Positions 51,388-59,707 of a DNA stretch of 64,000 nucleotides are shown here, one piece after another. A program made the position numbers and the translations under genes. The stretch is taken from positions 2,887,001 through 2,951,000 of the forward strand of contig NZ_JAUOEO010000001.1 in assembly GCF_030540825.1 (NCBI RefSeq), written 5' to 3'. Source of the stretch: Flavivirga spongiicola. GTDB lineage: Bacteria > Bacteroidota > Bacteroidia > Flavobacteriales > Flavobacteriaceae. Below the pieces are notes generated by a model, which saw only the letters and a program-made list of their open reading frames with translations, searched no databases and was not told the DNA's origin. Numbering within the stretch: position 1 is the first letter of the stretch; each line of letters begins with the position of its first letter.

Positions 51388-52560
51388 ATGAGCAAAGAAA
51401 AAAAACAGTTTGAAACAGAAGCCATTCGTACGCAATTGGAGCGTACCGAATTTCTAGAACATACAAGTCCGCTATATTTAACATCAAGTTTTGTTTTTGA
51501 AGATGCCGAGGATATGCGAGCGTCTTTCACTGAAGAAAAGGAGCGTAATATATACAGTCGCTTTACAAACCCTAACACCACAGAGTTTGTAGAGAAAGTA
51601 TGTCGTATGGAAGGTGCAGAAGACGGTTATGCATTTTCAACGGGAATGGCTGCGATATTTTCAACCTTTGCGGCATTGTTAGACAGTGGCGATCATATTG
51701 TGTCTGCGCGCTCTGTTTTTGGATCTACACATACCTTGTTTACAAAATATCTACCTAAATGGCATATTGAAACAACATATTTCGATATCAATAAACCAGA
51801 GACTATTGAAAGCTGTATTACATCAAAAACAAGAATTCTATATGCGGAATCACCAACAAATCCTGCAATTGATATTATTGATTTAGAGCTGTTAGGAGAT
51901 ATTGCTAAAAAGCATAACCTAATCTTAATTATTGATAACTGTTTTGCAACACCCTATTTACAACAGCCTATAAAGTATGGAGCACATTTGGTGATTCATT
52001 CGGCAACAAAACTAATGGATGGTCAGGGACGTGTTTTAGGAGGTGTTGCAGTAGGTAACGCTGATCTAATCCGAGAGATTTATTTGTTTGCTAGAAATAC
52101 AGGACCAGCCTTATCTCCATTTAATGCGTGGACGCTATCAAAAAGTTTAGAAACGCTTGCGGTAAGAGTGGATAAGCATTGTGAAAATGCCTTAAAAGTA
52201 GCTGAGTTTTTAGAAAATCATCCAAAGGTGAATTGGGTAAAATATCCATTTTTAAAATCACATCCGCAATACGAAGTGGCTAAAAAACAAATGAAACTAG
52301 GTGGTAATATTGTTGCTTTTGAAGTTAAAGGTGGTATTGAAGCCGGACGTAGCTTTTTAAATGCTATTAAACTATGTTCATTGTCTGCTAATTTAGGAGA
52401 TACAAGAAGTATTGTAACACATCCAGCATCAACAACTCATAGTAAATTATCTGAAGCAGATAGACTGGAAGTAAGCATCACGGATGGTTTAGTTAGAGTG
52501 TCTGTTGGTTTGGAGCATGTGGATGATATTATTGGAGACTTAGAGCAGGCTTTGGGTTAA
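51388..52560 (+). CDS. Transsulfuration-type PLP enzyme (O-succinyl/acetylhomoserine sulfhydrylase or cystathionine synthase-like)
   Basis: The 390-residue enzyme has the same fold as metY but the short form: S-R-F-T-N-P-N-T, F-S-T-G-M-A-A-I, the PLP lysine in I-H-S-A-T-K-L-M-D-G-Q-G-R and S-L-E-T-L-A-V-R. R-V-L-G-G-V-A-V-G matches O-succinylhomoserine sulfhydrylase (MetZ) more than cystathionine gamma-synthase, by eye. It probably uses an activated homoserine made by the fusion protein. It is in line with the SAM-controlled genes, 137 bases after the fusion stop. Confidence 0.85.
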   Translation: MSKEKKQFETEAIRTQLERTEFLEHTSPLYLTSSFVFEDAEDMRASFTEEKERNIYSRFTNPNTTEFVEKVCRMEGAEDGYAFSTGMAAIFSTFAALLDSGDHIVSARSVFGSTHTLFTKYLPKWHIETTYFDINKPETIESCITSKTRILYAESPTNPAIDIIDLELLGDIAKKHNLILIIDNCFATPYLQQPIKYGAHLVIHSATKLMDGQGRVLGGVAVGNADLIREIYLFARNTGPALSPFNAWTLSKSLETLAVRVDKHCENALKVAEFLENHPKVNWVKYPFLKSHPQYEVAKKQMKLGGNIVAFEVKGGIEAGRSFLNAIKLCSLSANLGDTRSIVTHPASTTHSKLSEADRLEVSITDGLVRVSVGLEHVDDIIGDLEQALG

Positions 52561-52640
52561 TCGTTTTTTGTTTTAGTAATCATAAACAGAATATTTGGGT
52601 CTATATTTTTTGAAGTACATACATTCAGAATAATTACAAA

Positions 52641-52825
52641 AAGAGGTCTAAAAAGTGTCATTCAGAAGGAGGAACGACTGAAGAATCTCTTTAAATTCTA
52701 ATCTTTAGATTTAATTTTTAATAAGATTCTTCGCTATAGCCTGTACTGAGTACTTCGGCTGCGCTCAGCATGAACTAAAGTCGAAGTGCTCTGAATGACA
52801 AAATAAATTACTTTTTAGACCTCTT
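52641..52825. mobile_element. 185-bp nested inverted-repeat element (MITE-like)
   Basis: Outer arms AAGAGGTCTAAAAAGT (52641-52656) and ACTTTTTAGACCTCTT (52810-52825) are perfect 16-bp inverted repeats. Next inward, GTCATTCAGA (52657-52666) and TCTGAATGAC (52790-52799) also pair, and GAAGAATCT / AGATTCTTC pair inside. The core carries the GAGGAACGACTGAAGAATCT and CTTCGGCTGCGCTCAGCATG wording of the dispersed repeat type seen elsewhere. It has no open frame and lies in a convergent gap, so it may also stop transcription from both sides. Confidence 0.65.
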
Positions 52826-52847
52826 AATAATTATAATGAGAAGATTG

Positions 52848-55403
52848 TTATTGCTTGATAAATCTTTTGGTAATAGCCAACCTTTTAGAAACAAACCTTA
52901 CAAAATACATACCTGTCGTAAATTGGGACACATTAATAGTATGAGAACCAGCACTTGGGTTTACCTTTTTAACGATCGCTCCCGTAGGTGCAAATATTGT
53001 AACTTCATCAAAATCATTCTCCAAAATATCAATAGTTAACCTTGAATTTGTTGGATTAGGGTACATGTTAATATTTTTGTTTGAGGTTTCAGTGAATGAC
53101 CTCAATGCTTTTACATTAGCATTAACTGAGCTTCCAGTTCCAAGATTAATTGTGTAGTCTTCTACTTCACCCCAAGTGAAAGTTTCACAAGAGGTTGGAA
53201 TGCCATTATATTTCATTGAAACTCTCATTCTAACCGAAGTTTGAGAAGTTCCATTAGGAACTGTAAAAGATCCACTATTAGAAGCATCAGTTGAAGCGGC
53301 TTTAGACCAAACTAATTCACCTGTATCATCAAAACCCCCATTATTATTGTAGTCGATCCAAACGGCATACGCTTCAGAGTATGTGGTTCCTGTCCAAGTC
53401 GGGACAACCGTGACAGTATATGTTTGACCTTCGCTTAGACTTGTAGAAATTGAAGTAAAATCTGAATAAAATTGTGCATTAGAACTATTGTTGATAGTAT
53501 TTAACTGAACATTGCTAATAAATTCATCATTTACATTTGTACTCGCAGAGTCACAATAATTAATATCGTTAGCAATTGTAGTAAACGAAACAGTTTCATT
53601 TCCTGAAACATTCCCCGCAGCATCTTGAGCGGTTACAGAAGCAACATATGCGGTTAAAGGAGAAAGGCCTGTAACATTAAAAGTCGTCGTTGTAGAAGTA
53701 CCAACAGCAGTACCACCTATAGAGATATTATAGCGAGCTACGCCTACATTATCTGTGGATGCGGTCCAACTAAGTGTTGATCCACTAGATGTCATGTTAC
53801 TGGCAACCAAATTAGTTGGGTTTGTCGGTGCTTCAGTATCAGGAGTACCAGCTTCAATTTGAAATTTTCCAACAACACCTTTTCTACTACCGTTGATATA
53901 CTCGGTAATAAACCAAAACGAAGCATCATCCGACGGATCTACATCAATCTTGCTATAATCCCCATATCGAGTGCCACTAAAATTTCCATTTCCATTTGCG
54001 ATAAGTTCTTCTGTACTGGTCATTGTTCCTAATGGATCAGAACTCAATCTGCCGGTAAAATAAGAACTAACCCTAACCGTTGTTGAAGTTGTAGGCCCCG
54101 ACATAGACGTGTATCCCATTCCTATATTGCCCTGTCCATCCATTGCAAGACTCGCGTTCCAGGCATGTTTTCCATCTGGCGCAGTATAGGTGCCTTCCTG
54201 ATATAAAGACCAGGGTTGGTTATCCCCACTCTGTCTAAACTCGTACCAACGTACTCCTGCCAGTTCACCTGAACCAGCATCTGTGTCAACTACAAAATTA
54301 AATAACGCCGAATTATAAGTTGCAAATTTTCTAAATTGAGCTTGATTCATAATAGTTGCTTGCAATGCATCAATAGAAGAACCTCCTCCAGGTTGACTTA
54401 AATTAACAAAACTTCCACCGTCAAAAACACTAATAAAAGGAGTTGTATTGATTTCCTGAGGGTTTGAGATCGTTGAGCTTCCTGGATTACTCCAATTTAG
54501 GTTAGCAGTCCAAACTTTAATATGATCTTGAGATACCCCGCTCCAAGCATCGTCCTGTAGATAGACTATAGTAGCACCTCCTGGAGCCGGTAAATTACCA
54601 TCGGTAACATTTAATGCTTGCGGACTAAAAAAGCCACTGGTTACAATCCCTGGAAGGTTAAATCCAATAATTTGTGCTCCAGAACCTCCTGCCAACATAA
54701 CATCTCTTTCTAATGCCCAAAGTTTATTAGAGCTTCCGGTATTATCGGTAATATAATAACCATCACTCCAGATAGATAGTTTTTGATAATCGTTTATAGC
54801 TGAGATATTGTATATATACCATCCAGCTGTTAATGGGTTAGGGCCATCTGAAACTGCTACCTGAGCTCCAGATCCCAGAAACGAAAGTACCCATCTGTCA
54901 GCTGCATTATCATAGGATACTGTAAGATCGCAACATCCACCCGAAGGGAAAATAGCCGGATTAGGAGCAGTTTGACCTAACAATTGATTCCCAGATTTAT
55001 CATAAATCATAAACCCTGTATTATAGACCACCATCACATGATTAGGACCTACGGCCATGGAAGGATCTGTAGGTTGAGAATTTGATGAGTAGGTGTCAAA
55101 AACAAGACTGGCAGGGGCTCTTTGCATACTTTGTTCCTTTTCATGCTTATTTCTTACATAATAATCATTTGTCGTTTGGGGATCTTTACCAGAAATAACT
55201 TGATTTCCTAATGATCTTTTATCTTTTGCCTCTCTAACTGAATTGTCAGGGGGGATAAGATCATTGGGTCTTGATAACATAGAAGAAATATGCTCTACAG
55301 ATGATATCTTTCCATGATAAAAAGCTTTGTTTTGATTTTCTTGTGTGTGTGCCATAAAGGAAATGACCAACAATAATGGTAATAATAGGTGTTTGTGTTT
55401 CAT
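52848..55403 (-). CDS. T9SS-exported multidomain surface protein (FnIII, GEVED)
   Basis: The 851-residue protein has a signal peptide (about 1-21), a large N-terminal region (about 90-500) rich in Gly/Asp/Trp suggesting a beta-propeller (repeated D-x-x-x-x-W-V-L-S and S-I-W-S-D-G-Y), one fibronectin type III domain (about 520-610), a GEVED domain (about 620-770, signature W-I-D-Y-N-N-N-G-x-F and W-G-E-V-E-D-Y) and a T9SS sorting domain (M-Y-P-N-P-T-N-S ... G-M-Y-F-V-R-F). It is probably a surface adhesin or secreted enzyme scaffold; no catalytic motif was seen. Confidence 0.82.
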   Translation of the reverse strand: MKHKHLLLPLLLVISFMAHTQENQNKAFYHGKISSVEHISSMLSRPNDLIPPDNSVREAKDKRSLGNQVISGKDPQTTNDYYVRNKHEKEQSMQRAPASLVFDTYSSNSQPTDPSMAVGPNHVMVVYNTGFMIYDKSGNQLLGQTAPNPAIFPSGGCCDLTVSYDNAADRWVLSFLGSGAQVAVSDGPNPLTAGWYIYNISAINDYQKLSIWSDGYYITDNTGSSNKLWALERDVMLAGGSGAQIIGFNLPGIVTSGFFSPQALNVTDGNLPAPGGATIVYLQDDAWSGVSQDHIKVWTANLNWSNPGSSTISNPQEINTTPFISVFDGGSFVNLSQPGGGSSIDALQATIMNQAQFRKFATYNSALFNFVVDTDAGSGELAGVRWYEFRQSGDNQPWSLYQEGTYTAPDGKHAWNASLAMDGQGNIGMGYTSMSGPTTSTTVRVSSYFTGRLSSDPLGTMTSTEELIANGNGNFSGTRYGDYSKIDVDPSDDASFWFITEYINGSRKGVVGKFQIEAGTPDTEAPTNPTNLVASNMTSSGSTLSWTASTDNVGVARYNISIGGTAVGTSTTTTFNVTGLSPLTAYVASVTAQDAAGNVSGNETVSFTTIANDINYCDSASTNVNDEFISNVQLNTINNSSNAQFYSDFTSISTSLSEGQTYTVTVVPTWTGTTYSEAYAVWIDYNNNGGFDDTGELVWSKAASTDASNSGSFTVPNGTSQTSVRMRVSMKYNGIPTSCETFTWGEVEDYTINLGTGSSVNANVKALRSFTETSNKNINMYPNPTNSRLTIDILENDFDEVTIFAPTGAIVKKVNPSAGSHTINVSQFTTGMYFVRFVSKRLAITKRFIKQ

Positions 55404-55989
55404 TTTGGTTTGTTTTAAAGTTTTTTTTGATTAAATGGCAAGGCATATTTATAATATGCTCTAACCTTTCCCTTACCTATTTCTTTTAAAAAATGGTATT
55501 CAGTTCACATAGTTGTTAGTGTATAGCATGTGATTTTTGCATAATCAATCTTTTTTGGATCATCGGAGAGAAGATGATCATGATTAATTAGCATCCTTAA
55601 AAATTAAACCAATTTCATTTTTGTCTCTGTAACCAGTAGAACGGCTATAACATTTTTATTATAAACCTGGTTAACCTAAGTTTGATTGGTGGTTTAGGTA
55701 TAATTTAGCAGTAAAAAAGATAGATTTTTAGTAAATTAAAATACTGAATTCTAATCTTTAATTTAAAGATCCATCTAAAATAATCTACTTTAAAGTTACA
55801 CAAATATTTTGTATTATCTATTTTTATGTTAAAAAAATGTGGAATATGTAATGAATTATCGAAAAAACGACATATCATCGATTTGTAGTGCTCGTGTAGA
55901 AGAACCTTATGCGATCCCTATTTTGAAAACATACTGTTTAGACAAGCATAAGGGATTTCATTTATAGACCTCTCACTAATTAGGGTTTG
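55404..55989. other. AT-rich upstream region without a gene
   Basis: The only structure I note is GATCATC (55558-55564) / GATGATC (55573-55579), a 7-bp hairpin about 155 bases before the surface-protein gene start (minus strand). No reading frame of note. Confidence 0.4.
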
Positions 55990-56230
55990 TAAAACCAATA
56001 TTTCCACACCTCACAAGGTTTTTAAGTGTGAGCATAGGTAGATTCACAATGGGCTGGTTCCATGGTTTCAAATTTCATGATCATCAACGACAAAGGAGAA
56101 ATCCTGAATTTTACTATAAAACAGGCCAGCGAAGATGATAGAAGTCCTTTGGAAAAAGAACCGTTTTAGATAAAATATTAAGAAAGCTCTTTGCCGACAA
56201 GAGATATATTGGTAAGGATCTGCCGCATGG
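55990..56230 (+). pseudogene. Remnant of an IS982-family transposase
   Basis: Broken frames read H-K-V-F-K, then T-M-G-W-F-H-G-F-K-F-H, then M-I-I-N-D-K-G-E-I-L-N-F-T-I, then E-D-D-R-S-P-L, then D-K-I-L-R-K-L-F-A-D-K-R-Y-I-G-K-D-L. This is the DDE core of IS982-type transposases (G-W-F-x-G-F-K-L-H-L-I-I-N-D-x-G-E). At least three frameshifts and stops separate the pieces. No clear terminal inverted repeats remain. Confidence 0.75.
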
Positions 56231-56336
56231 AAGGTGCTGAAGATATTATGCAAGAGTTGGAACAAACGTTACAAAAATATTAAAAGAAGTTTCTAAATAA
56301 ATTTATTAGTTCACGCTCATTGTGTGACAGGCTAAC

Positions 56337-56377
56337 CCCGCTTCGTGTGCTGAAATAAGTTCAGTACACGAAGCGGG
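56337..56377. terminator. Strong hairpin terminator
   Basis: CCCGCTTCGTGTGCTGAA (56337-56354) pairs with TTCAGTACACGAAGCGGG (56360-56377), 18 pairs with one wobble and a five-base loop. It lies 31 bases past the end of the small lipoprotein gene (minus strand). Its GC-rich arms stand out from the surroundings. Confidence 0.75.
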
Positions 56378-56407
56378 ATCTCAGATTTAATACCTTTTTA
56401 TTATATA

Positions 56408-56926
56408 TTAAATAGCAACCTTAGTATAGGTAATTTTGGTTTTGCTATTGATACGATTGTCATTTACGTCAGTAAAAATGAAATTGTCATCAACGGAGAA
56501 CGAAGTAGTATCTGTATTAAATTCAATGTTAATTATTCGTAGATTACAGAAACTTACTAGGGCTAAAGAATTCTCTGTTAACTTCCAGGTTCCACTTGAT
56601 GTTTGCTTATTGTTGCAATTAGATGCGTTTAGTCCTTGACTAAACTGGTAGGATCTATCATTTTTAAAATCATAGAAAGCATCTTTCTCGCAGTCTGAGT
56701 ATTGATCAAATATGTTGGTGCTTGGGTTATCTTCATTATCATCGGTTAAATCTATTTCTTTCTCTGAAACGATGGCTGATAAAACCCACTTATGGGCAAA
56801 TGAGGTTTCTTTATCGCTTAGTGCTCCAGTTAAGTCTTCTGTACAATTATTATCATCATTGCTACAGCTAATAGTCAATAGGGCAACTGCCAATAAGCTG
56901 CTTAGTAGTGCATTTGGGTTTTTCAT
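56408..56926 (-). CDS. Lipocalin-like small lipoprotein
   Basis: I use the ATG at 56926 (M-K-N-P-N-A-L-L); the frame also reaches a TTG two codons earlier. The 172-residue product has a lipoprotein signal with lipobox T-I-S-C-S-N-D, then K-W-V-L-S-A-I-V, C-E-K-D-A-F-Y-D-F-K-N-D and S-G-T-W-K-L-T-E-N-S-L. The 'W.l......C..D....F...G.Y......C......GTW...' layout is that of lipocalin-like domains frequent in Bacteroidota lipoproteins. Ligand unknown. Confidence 0.75.
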   Translation of the reverse strand: MKNPNALLSSLLAVALLTISCSNDDNNCTEDLTGALSDKETSFAHKWVLSAIVSEKEIDLTDDNEDNPSTNIFDQYSDCEKDAFYDFKNDRSYQFSQGLNASNCNNKQTSSGTWKLTENSLALVSFCNLRIINIEFNTDTTSFSVDDNFIFTDVNDNRINSKTKITYTKVAI

Positions 56927-56932
56927 GTTCAA

Positions 56933-57300
56933 TTAGTTTTAATATTTAATATAATAAGTAGATGTCGAAATCTTAAAATAGTTGCGTGAAGATTGAGGTC
57001 ATTTTAAAAAAAAGTCAATGACTGAAAATATTGTTTGCTTTGCTATTTTGTTATGGGCAGATAATTAATAGTGAAGCTAAAGCTTTTCAATTTGTACTTT
57101 AATAAAAATCAATTATAGTATTTTATGGTTTTTATGTAGCAAAATAGTATCAAGGATGGTAGAAAATTAGGAAGTTATTGTCGGTATAAATAAATAAATT
57201 GTAGCCAATAAAAAAATCTTTAGAAGATGCACCTCGCTTTAAAAGCGATTCCTTATATATAAGGACATTTTGCTTGATAATTAACATGAAAAGAATATAA
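56933..57300. promoter_or_regulatory. Promoter region of the fucosidase cluster with two palindromes
   Basis: CGCTTT-A-AAAGCG (57235-57247) and the perfect 16-bp palindrome TCCTTATATATAAGGA (57250-57265) lie 36 to 66 bases before the first gene. They could be operators for a dimeric regulator or leader hairpins. No other feature is seen in the gap. Confidence 0.45.
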
Positions 57301-59685
57301 ATGGAAAGATTTATTACCAGAATACTTATGTTGTTTATTACAATTATTGGGTTTTCTCAAGAAAGTACTGATGATTTACGCTTGTATAATGATTTTGCAG
57401 ATATTTCTGCAGATAATATTTTTAAAACAGAAGGCTATTTTAATTGGGGTGCTTCCATTATTAAAGGAGATGATGGGAAATATCATTTGTTCTATGCCCG
57501 ATGGGAAAAGAAATATTCTTTTTATGGATGGTTAACACATTCTGAAGTGGCACATGCTACATCTAAAAGTCCGGCAGGTCCATGGAAATATAAAGAGACT
57601 GCTTTAAAAGGAGTGGGGGGAAATCGATGGGATGCCATCACAGCCCATAATCCGAAGATTAAATATTTTGAGGGGAAATACTATTTGTATTATATCGCTA
57701 CTAATATGGGCGATAAAATAATTTCTGAAGAAGAGTTGATAGAAACTTCAAAGGTCGGTTACAGCCATCCAAATTGGAAGGTATTACGTCCAAATCAACG
57801 AACTGGTGTTGCTGTTTCAAATTCAATAAATGGTCCCTGGAAAAGAATGGACCAACCACTAATAGAACCTTCGGGACCGATTAAAACGTTGACCGTAAAC
57901 CCCGCCATAGATAAAGATAAAAATGGGACATACCATTTGGTTGTAAAAGGTGATAAACCTGATGTAACAGGTTTTGTAAGAAATCAAGCCATTGCTATTT
58001 CAGACAGTCCTACGGGACCATTTGAAATTCAAGAGAAACCGGTAATTGATTATATGGATACTGAAGATATGTCGGTTTGGTATGATAAAAAACGGGAGCG
58101 TTTTTATGGCGTTTTTCATGCACATAAATTTATTGGTTTGGTGACATCGAAAGATGGGATTAATTGGAAAAAGGCTAATGATCATATTCTGAAATTGAAA
58201 TCGGTTCAATTAGAAGATGGATCGACTTTAAAGCCAGAGCGTATGGAGCGCCCTTTTATTTTTACTGAGAATGGAGAACCCACGGTATTGAGTTTGGCAA
58301 TAAAAAAAGGAAATGAATCCTACACTGTTTTTATTCCTATTGAAAAACCGGAATTCCCCAAACCTAATAAACGACAATTGGCTTGGCAAGAGGCTGAATT
58401 GGGAGTCGTGTATCATTATGATTTACATGTGTTTGATGGCATAAAATATGGGCAAGGTGGTAATAGAATTGACCCTGTTTCAGATTATCAAATATTCAAT
58501 CCTAAAAACTTAGATACAGATCAATGGGTGAAGGCAGCGAAAGACGCCGGTGCAAAATTTGCTATATTAACAGCAACCCATGAAACAGGGTTTGCTTTGT
58601 TTCAGTCGGAAGTTAACCCTTATAGCGTAAAAGCAGTAAAGTGGAAGGGTGGAAAAGGTGATGTTGTAGCAGACTTTGTTGCATCTTGTAGAAAGTACGG
58701 AATAAAACCAGGAATTTATCTTGGGATTCGCTGGAACTCTTTTATGGGAGTTCACGATTTTAAGGTGAATGGTGAAGGTGCTTTTAAAGAAAATCGTCAG
58801 AAGTATTACAACCAAATGGTTGAAGGCATGGTCAAAGAGATTTGTACCAAATATGGAGAACTTTTTGAAATATGGTTTGATGGAGGTGCAGATCATCCAG
58901 ATAATGGAGCACCAGACGTTTTACCTATCGTTAGAAAATATCAACCAAACTGTTTGTTTTATCACAATGGGCAATTGGCAGAAGCAAGATGGGGCGGTTC
59001 TGAATCAGGAATAGTGAGTTACCCAAGCTGGGCAACATTCCCTTATCCTGTTACAGGAGCGGGAGAAAGTGCTAAAAAGAATATTGCAAAAGACAATTTT
59101 AAGTTATTAAAGCAAGGAGATCCAAACGGAGCGTTTTGGGTACCTGCGATGTCTGATGCACCATTGCGAGGTTATAATGGTCGCCATGAATGGTTTTGGG
59201 AGCCTGGTGATGAAGCACATATTTTTCCTTTGGAGGATTTAATGAATATGTATTATAAATCTATCGGAAGAAATTCTACGCTAATTATAGGGTTGACCCC
59301 AAATCCAGATGGTTTAATGCCAGAAGGAGATGTGATTCGATTAAAAGAATGGGGTGATGAAATTAAAAGAAGGTTTGAAACTCCCATTGCTTTTACTTCT
59401 GGAAAAGGAAAAAAAGTAACCTTAAAATTAGAAAACCCAACTGTAATTAATCATGTCATTATTCAAGAGGATATTCGTTTGGGAGAACGTGTTCGTGTTT
59501 ATTCGTTAGAAGGATTTGTTAAAGGAAAATGGAAAGTATTGTCTCAAGGAGAAAGTATTGGACAAAAACGAATTGAACAGTTTGAAAATGTTGAGATTAG
59601 TCGTATCAGATTAAAAGTACTGGAATCAGATAGAGAACCTCAAATAAAGTCTATGAGTGCTTATTATGTCACAGATAAAAATTAA
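57301..59685 (+). CDS. Two-domain glycosidase: GH43-like beta-propeller fused to GH29 alpha-L-fucosidase
   Basis: The 794-residue protein has a signal peptide (about 1-20). Residues about 25-335 look like a five-bladed propeller of the GH43 type (D-G-K-Y-H-L-F-Y-A-R-W, K-I-K-Y-F-E-G-K-Y-Y-L-Y-Y, S-P-T-G-P-F). Residues about 355-690 are a GH29 fucosidase barrel: W-F-D-G-G-A-D with likely nucleophile Asp527, A-K-F-A-I-L-T-A-T-H-E-T-G, and P-G-I-Y-L-G. A short C-terminal beta domain follows. GH29 enzymes release alpha-L-fucose with retention. Whether the propeller is catalytic is not clear by eye. Confidence 0.85.
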   Translation: MERFITRILMLFITIIGFSQESTDDLRLYNDFADISADNIFKTEGYFNWGASIIKGDDGKYHLFYARWEKKYSFYGWLTHSEVAHATSKSPAGPWKYKETALKGVGGNRWDAITAHNPKIKYFEGKYYLYYIATNMGDKIISEEELIETSKVGYSHPNWKVLRPNQRTGVAVSNSINGPWKRMDQPLIEPSGPIKTLTVNPAIDKDKNGTYHLVVKGDKPDVTGFVRNQAIAISDSPTGPFEIQEKPVIDYMDTEDMSVWYDKKRERFYGVFHAHKFIGLVTSKDGINWKKANDHILKLKSVQLEDGSTLKPERMERPFIFTENGEPTVLSLAIKKGNESYTVFIPIEKPEFPKPNKRQLAWQEAELGVVYHYDLHVFDGIKYGQGGNRIDPVSDYQIFNPKNLDTDQWVKAAKDAGAKFAILTATHETGFALFQSEVNPYSVKAVKWKGGKGDVVADFVASCRKYGIKPGIYLGIRWNSFMGVHDFKVNGEGAFKENRQKYYNQMVEGMVKEICTKYGELFEIWFDGGADHPDNGAPDVLPIVRKYQPNCLFYHNGQLAEARWGGSESGIVSYPSWATFPYPVTGAGESAKKNIAKDNFKLLKQGDPNGAFWVPAMSDAPLRGYNGRHEWFWEPGDEAHIFPLEDLMNMYYKSIGRNSTLIIGLTPNPDGLMPEGDVIRLKEWGDEIKRRFETPIAFTSGKGKKVTLKLENPTVINHVIIQEDIRLGERVRVYSLEGFVKGKWKVLSQGESIGQKRIEQFENVEISRIRLKVLESDREPQIKSMSAYYVTDKN

Positions 59686-59707
59686 TTGAACAACTCAACT
59701 ATAAAAA

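Noticed and set aside
55990..56230. Active insertion sequence
   Set aside because: The transposase is broken by several frameshifts and stops and no terminal inverted repeats are visible; only a relic remains.
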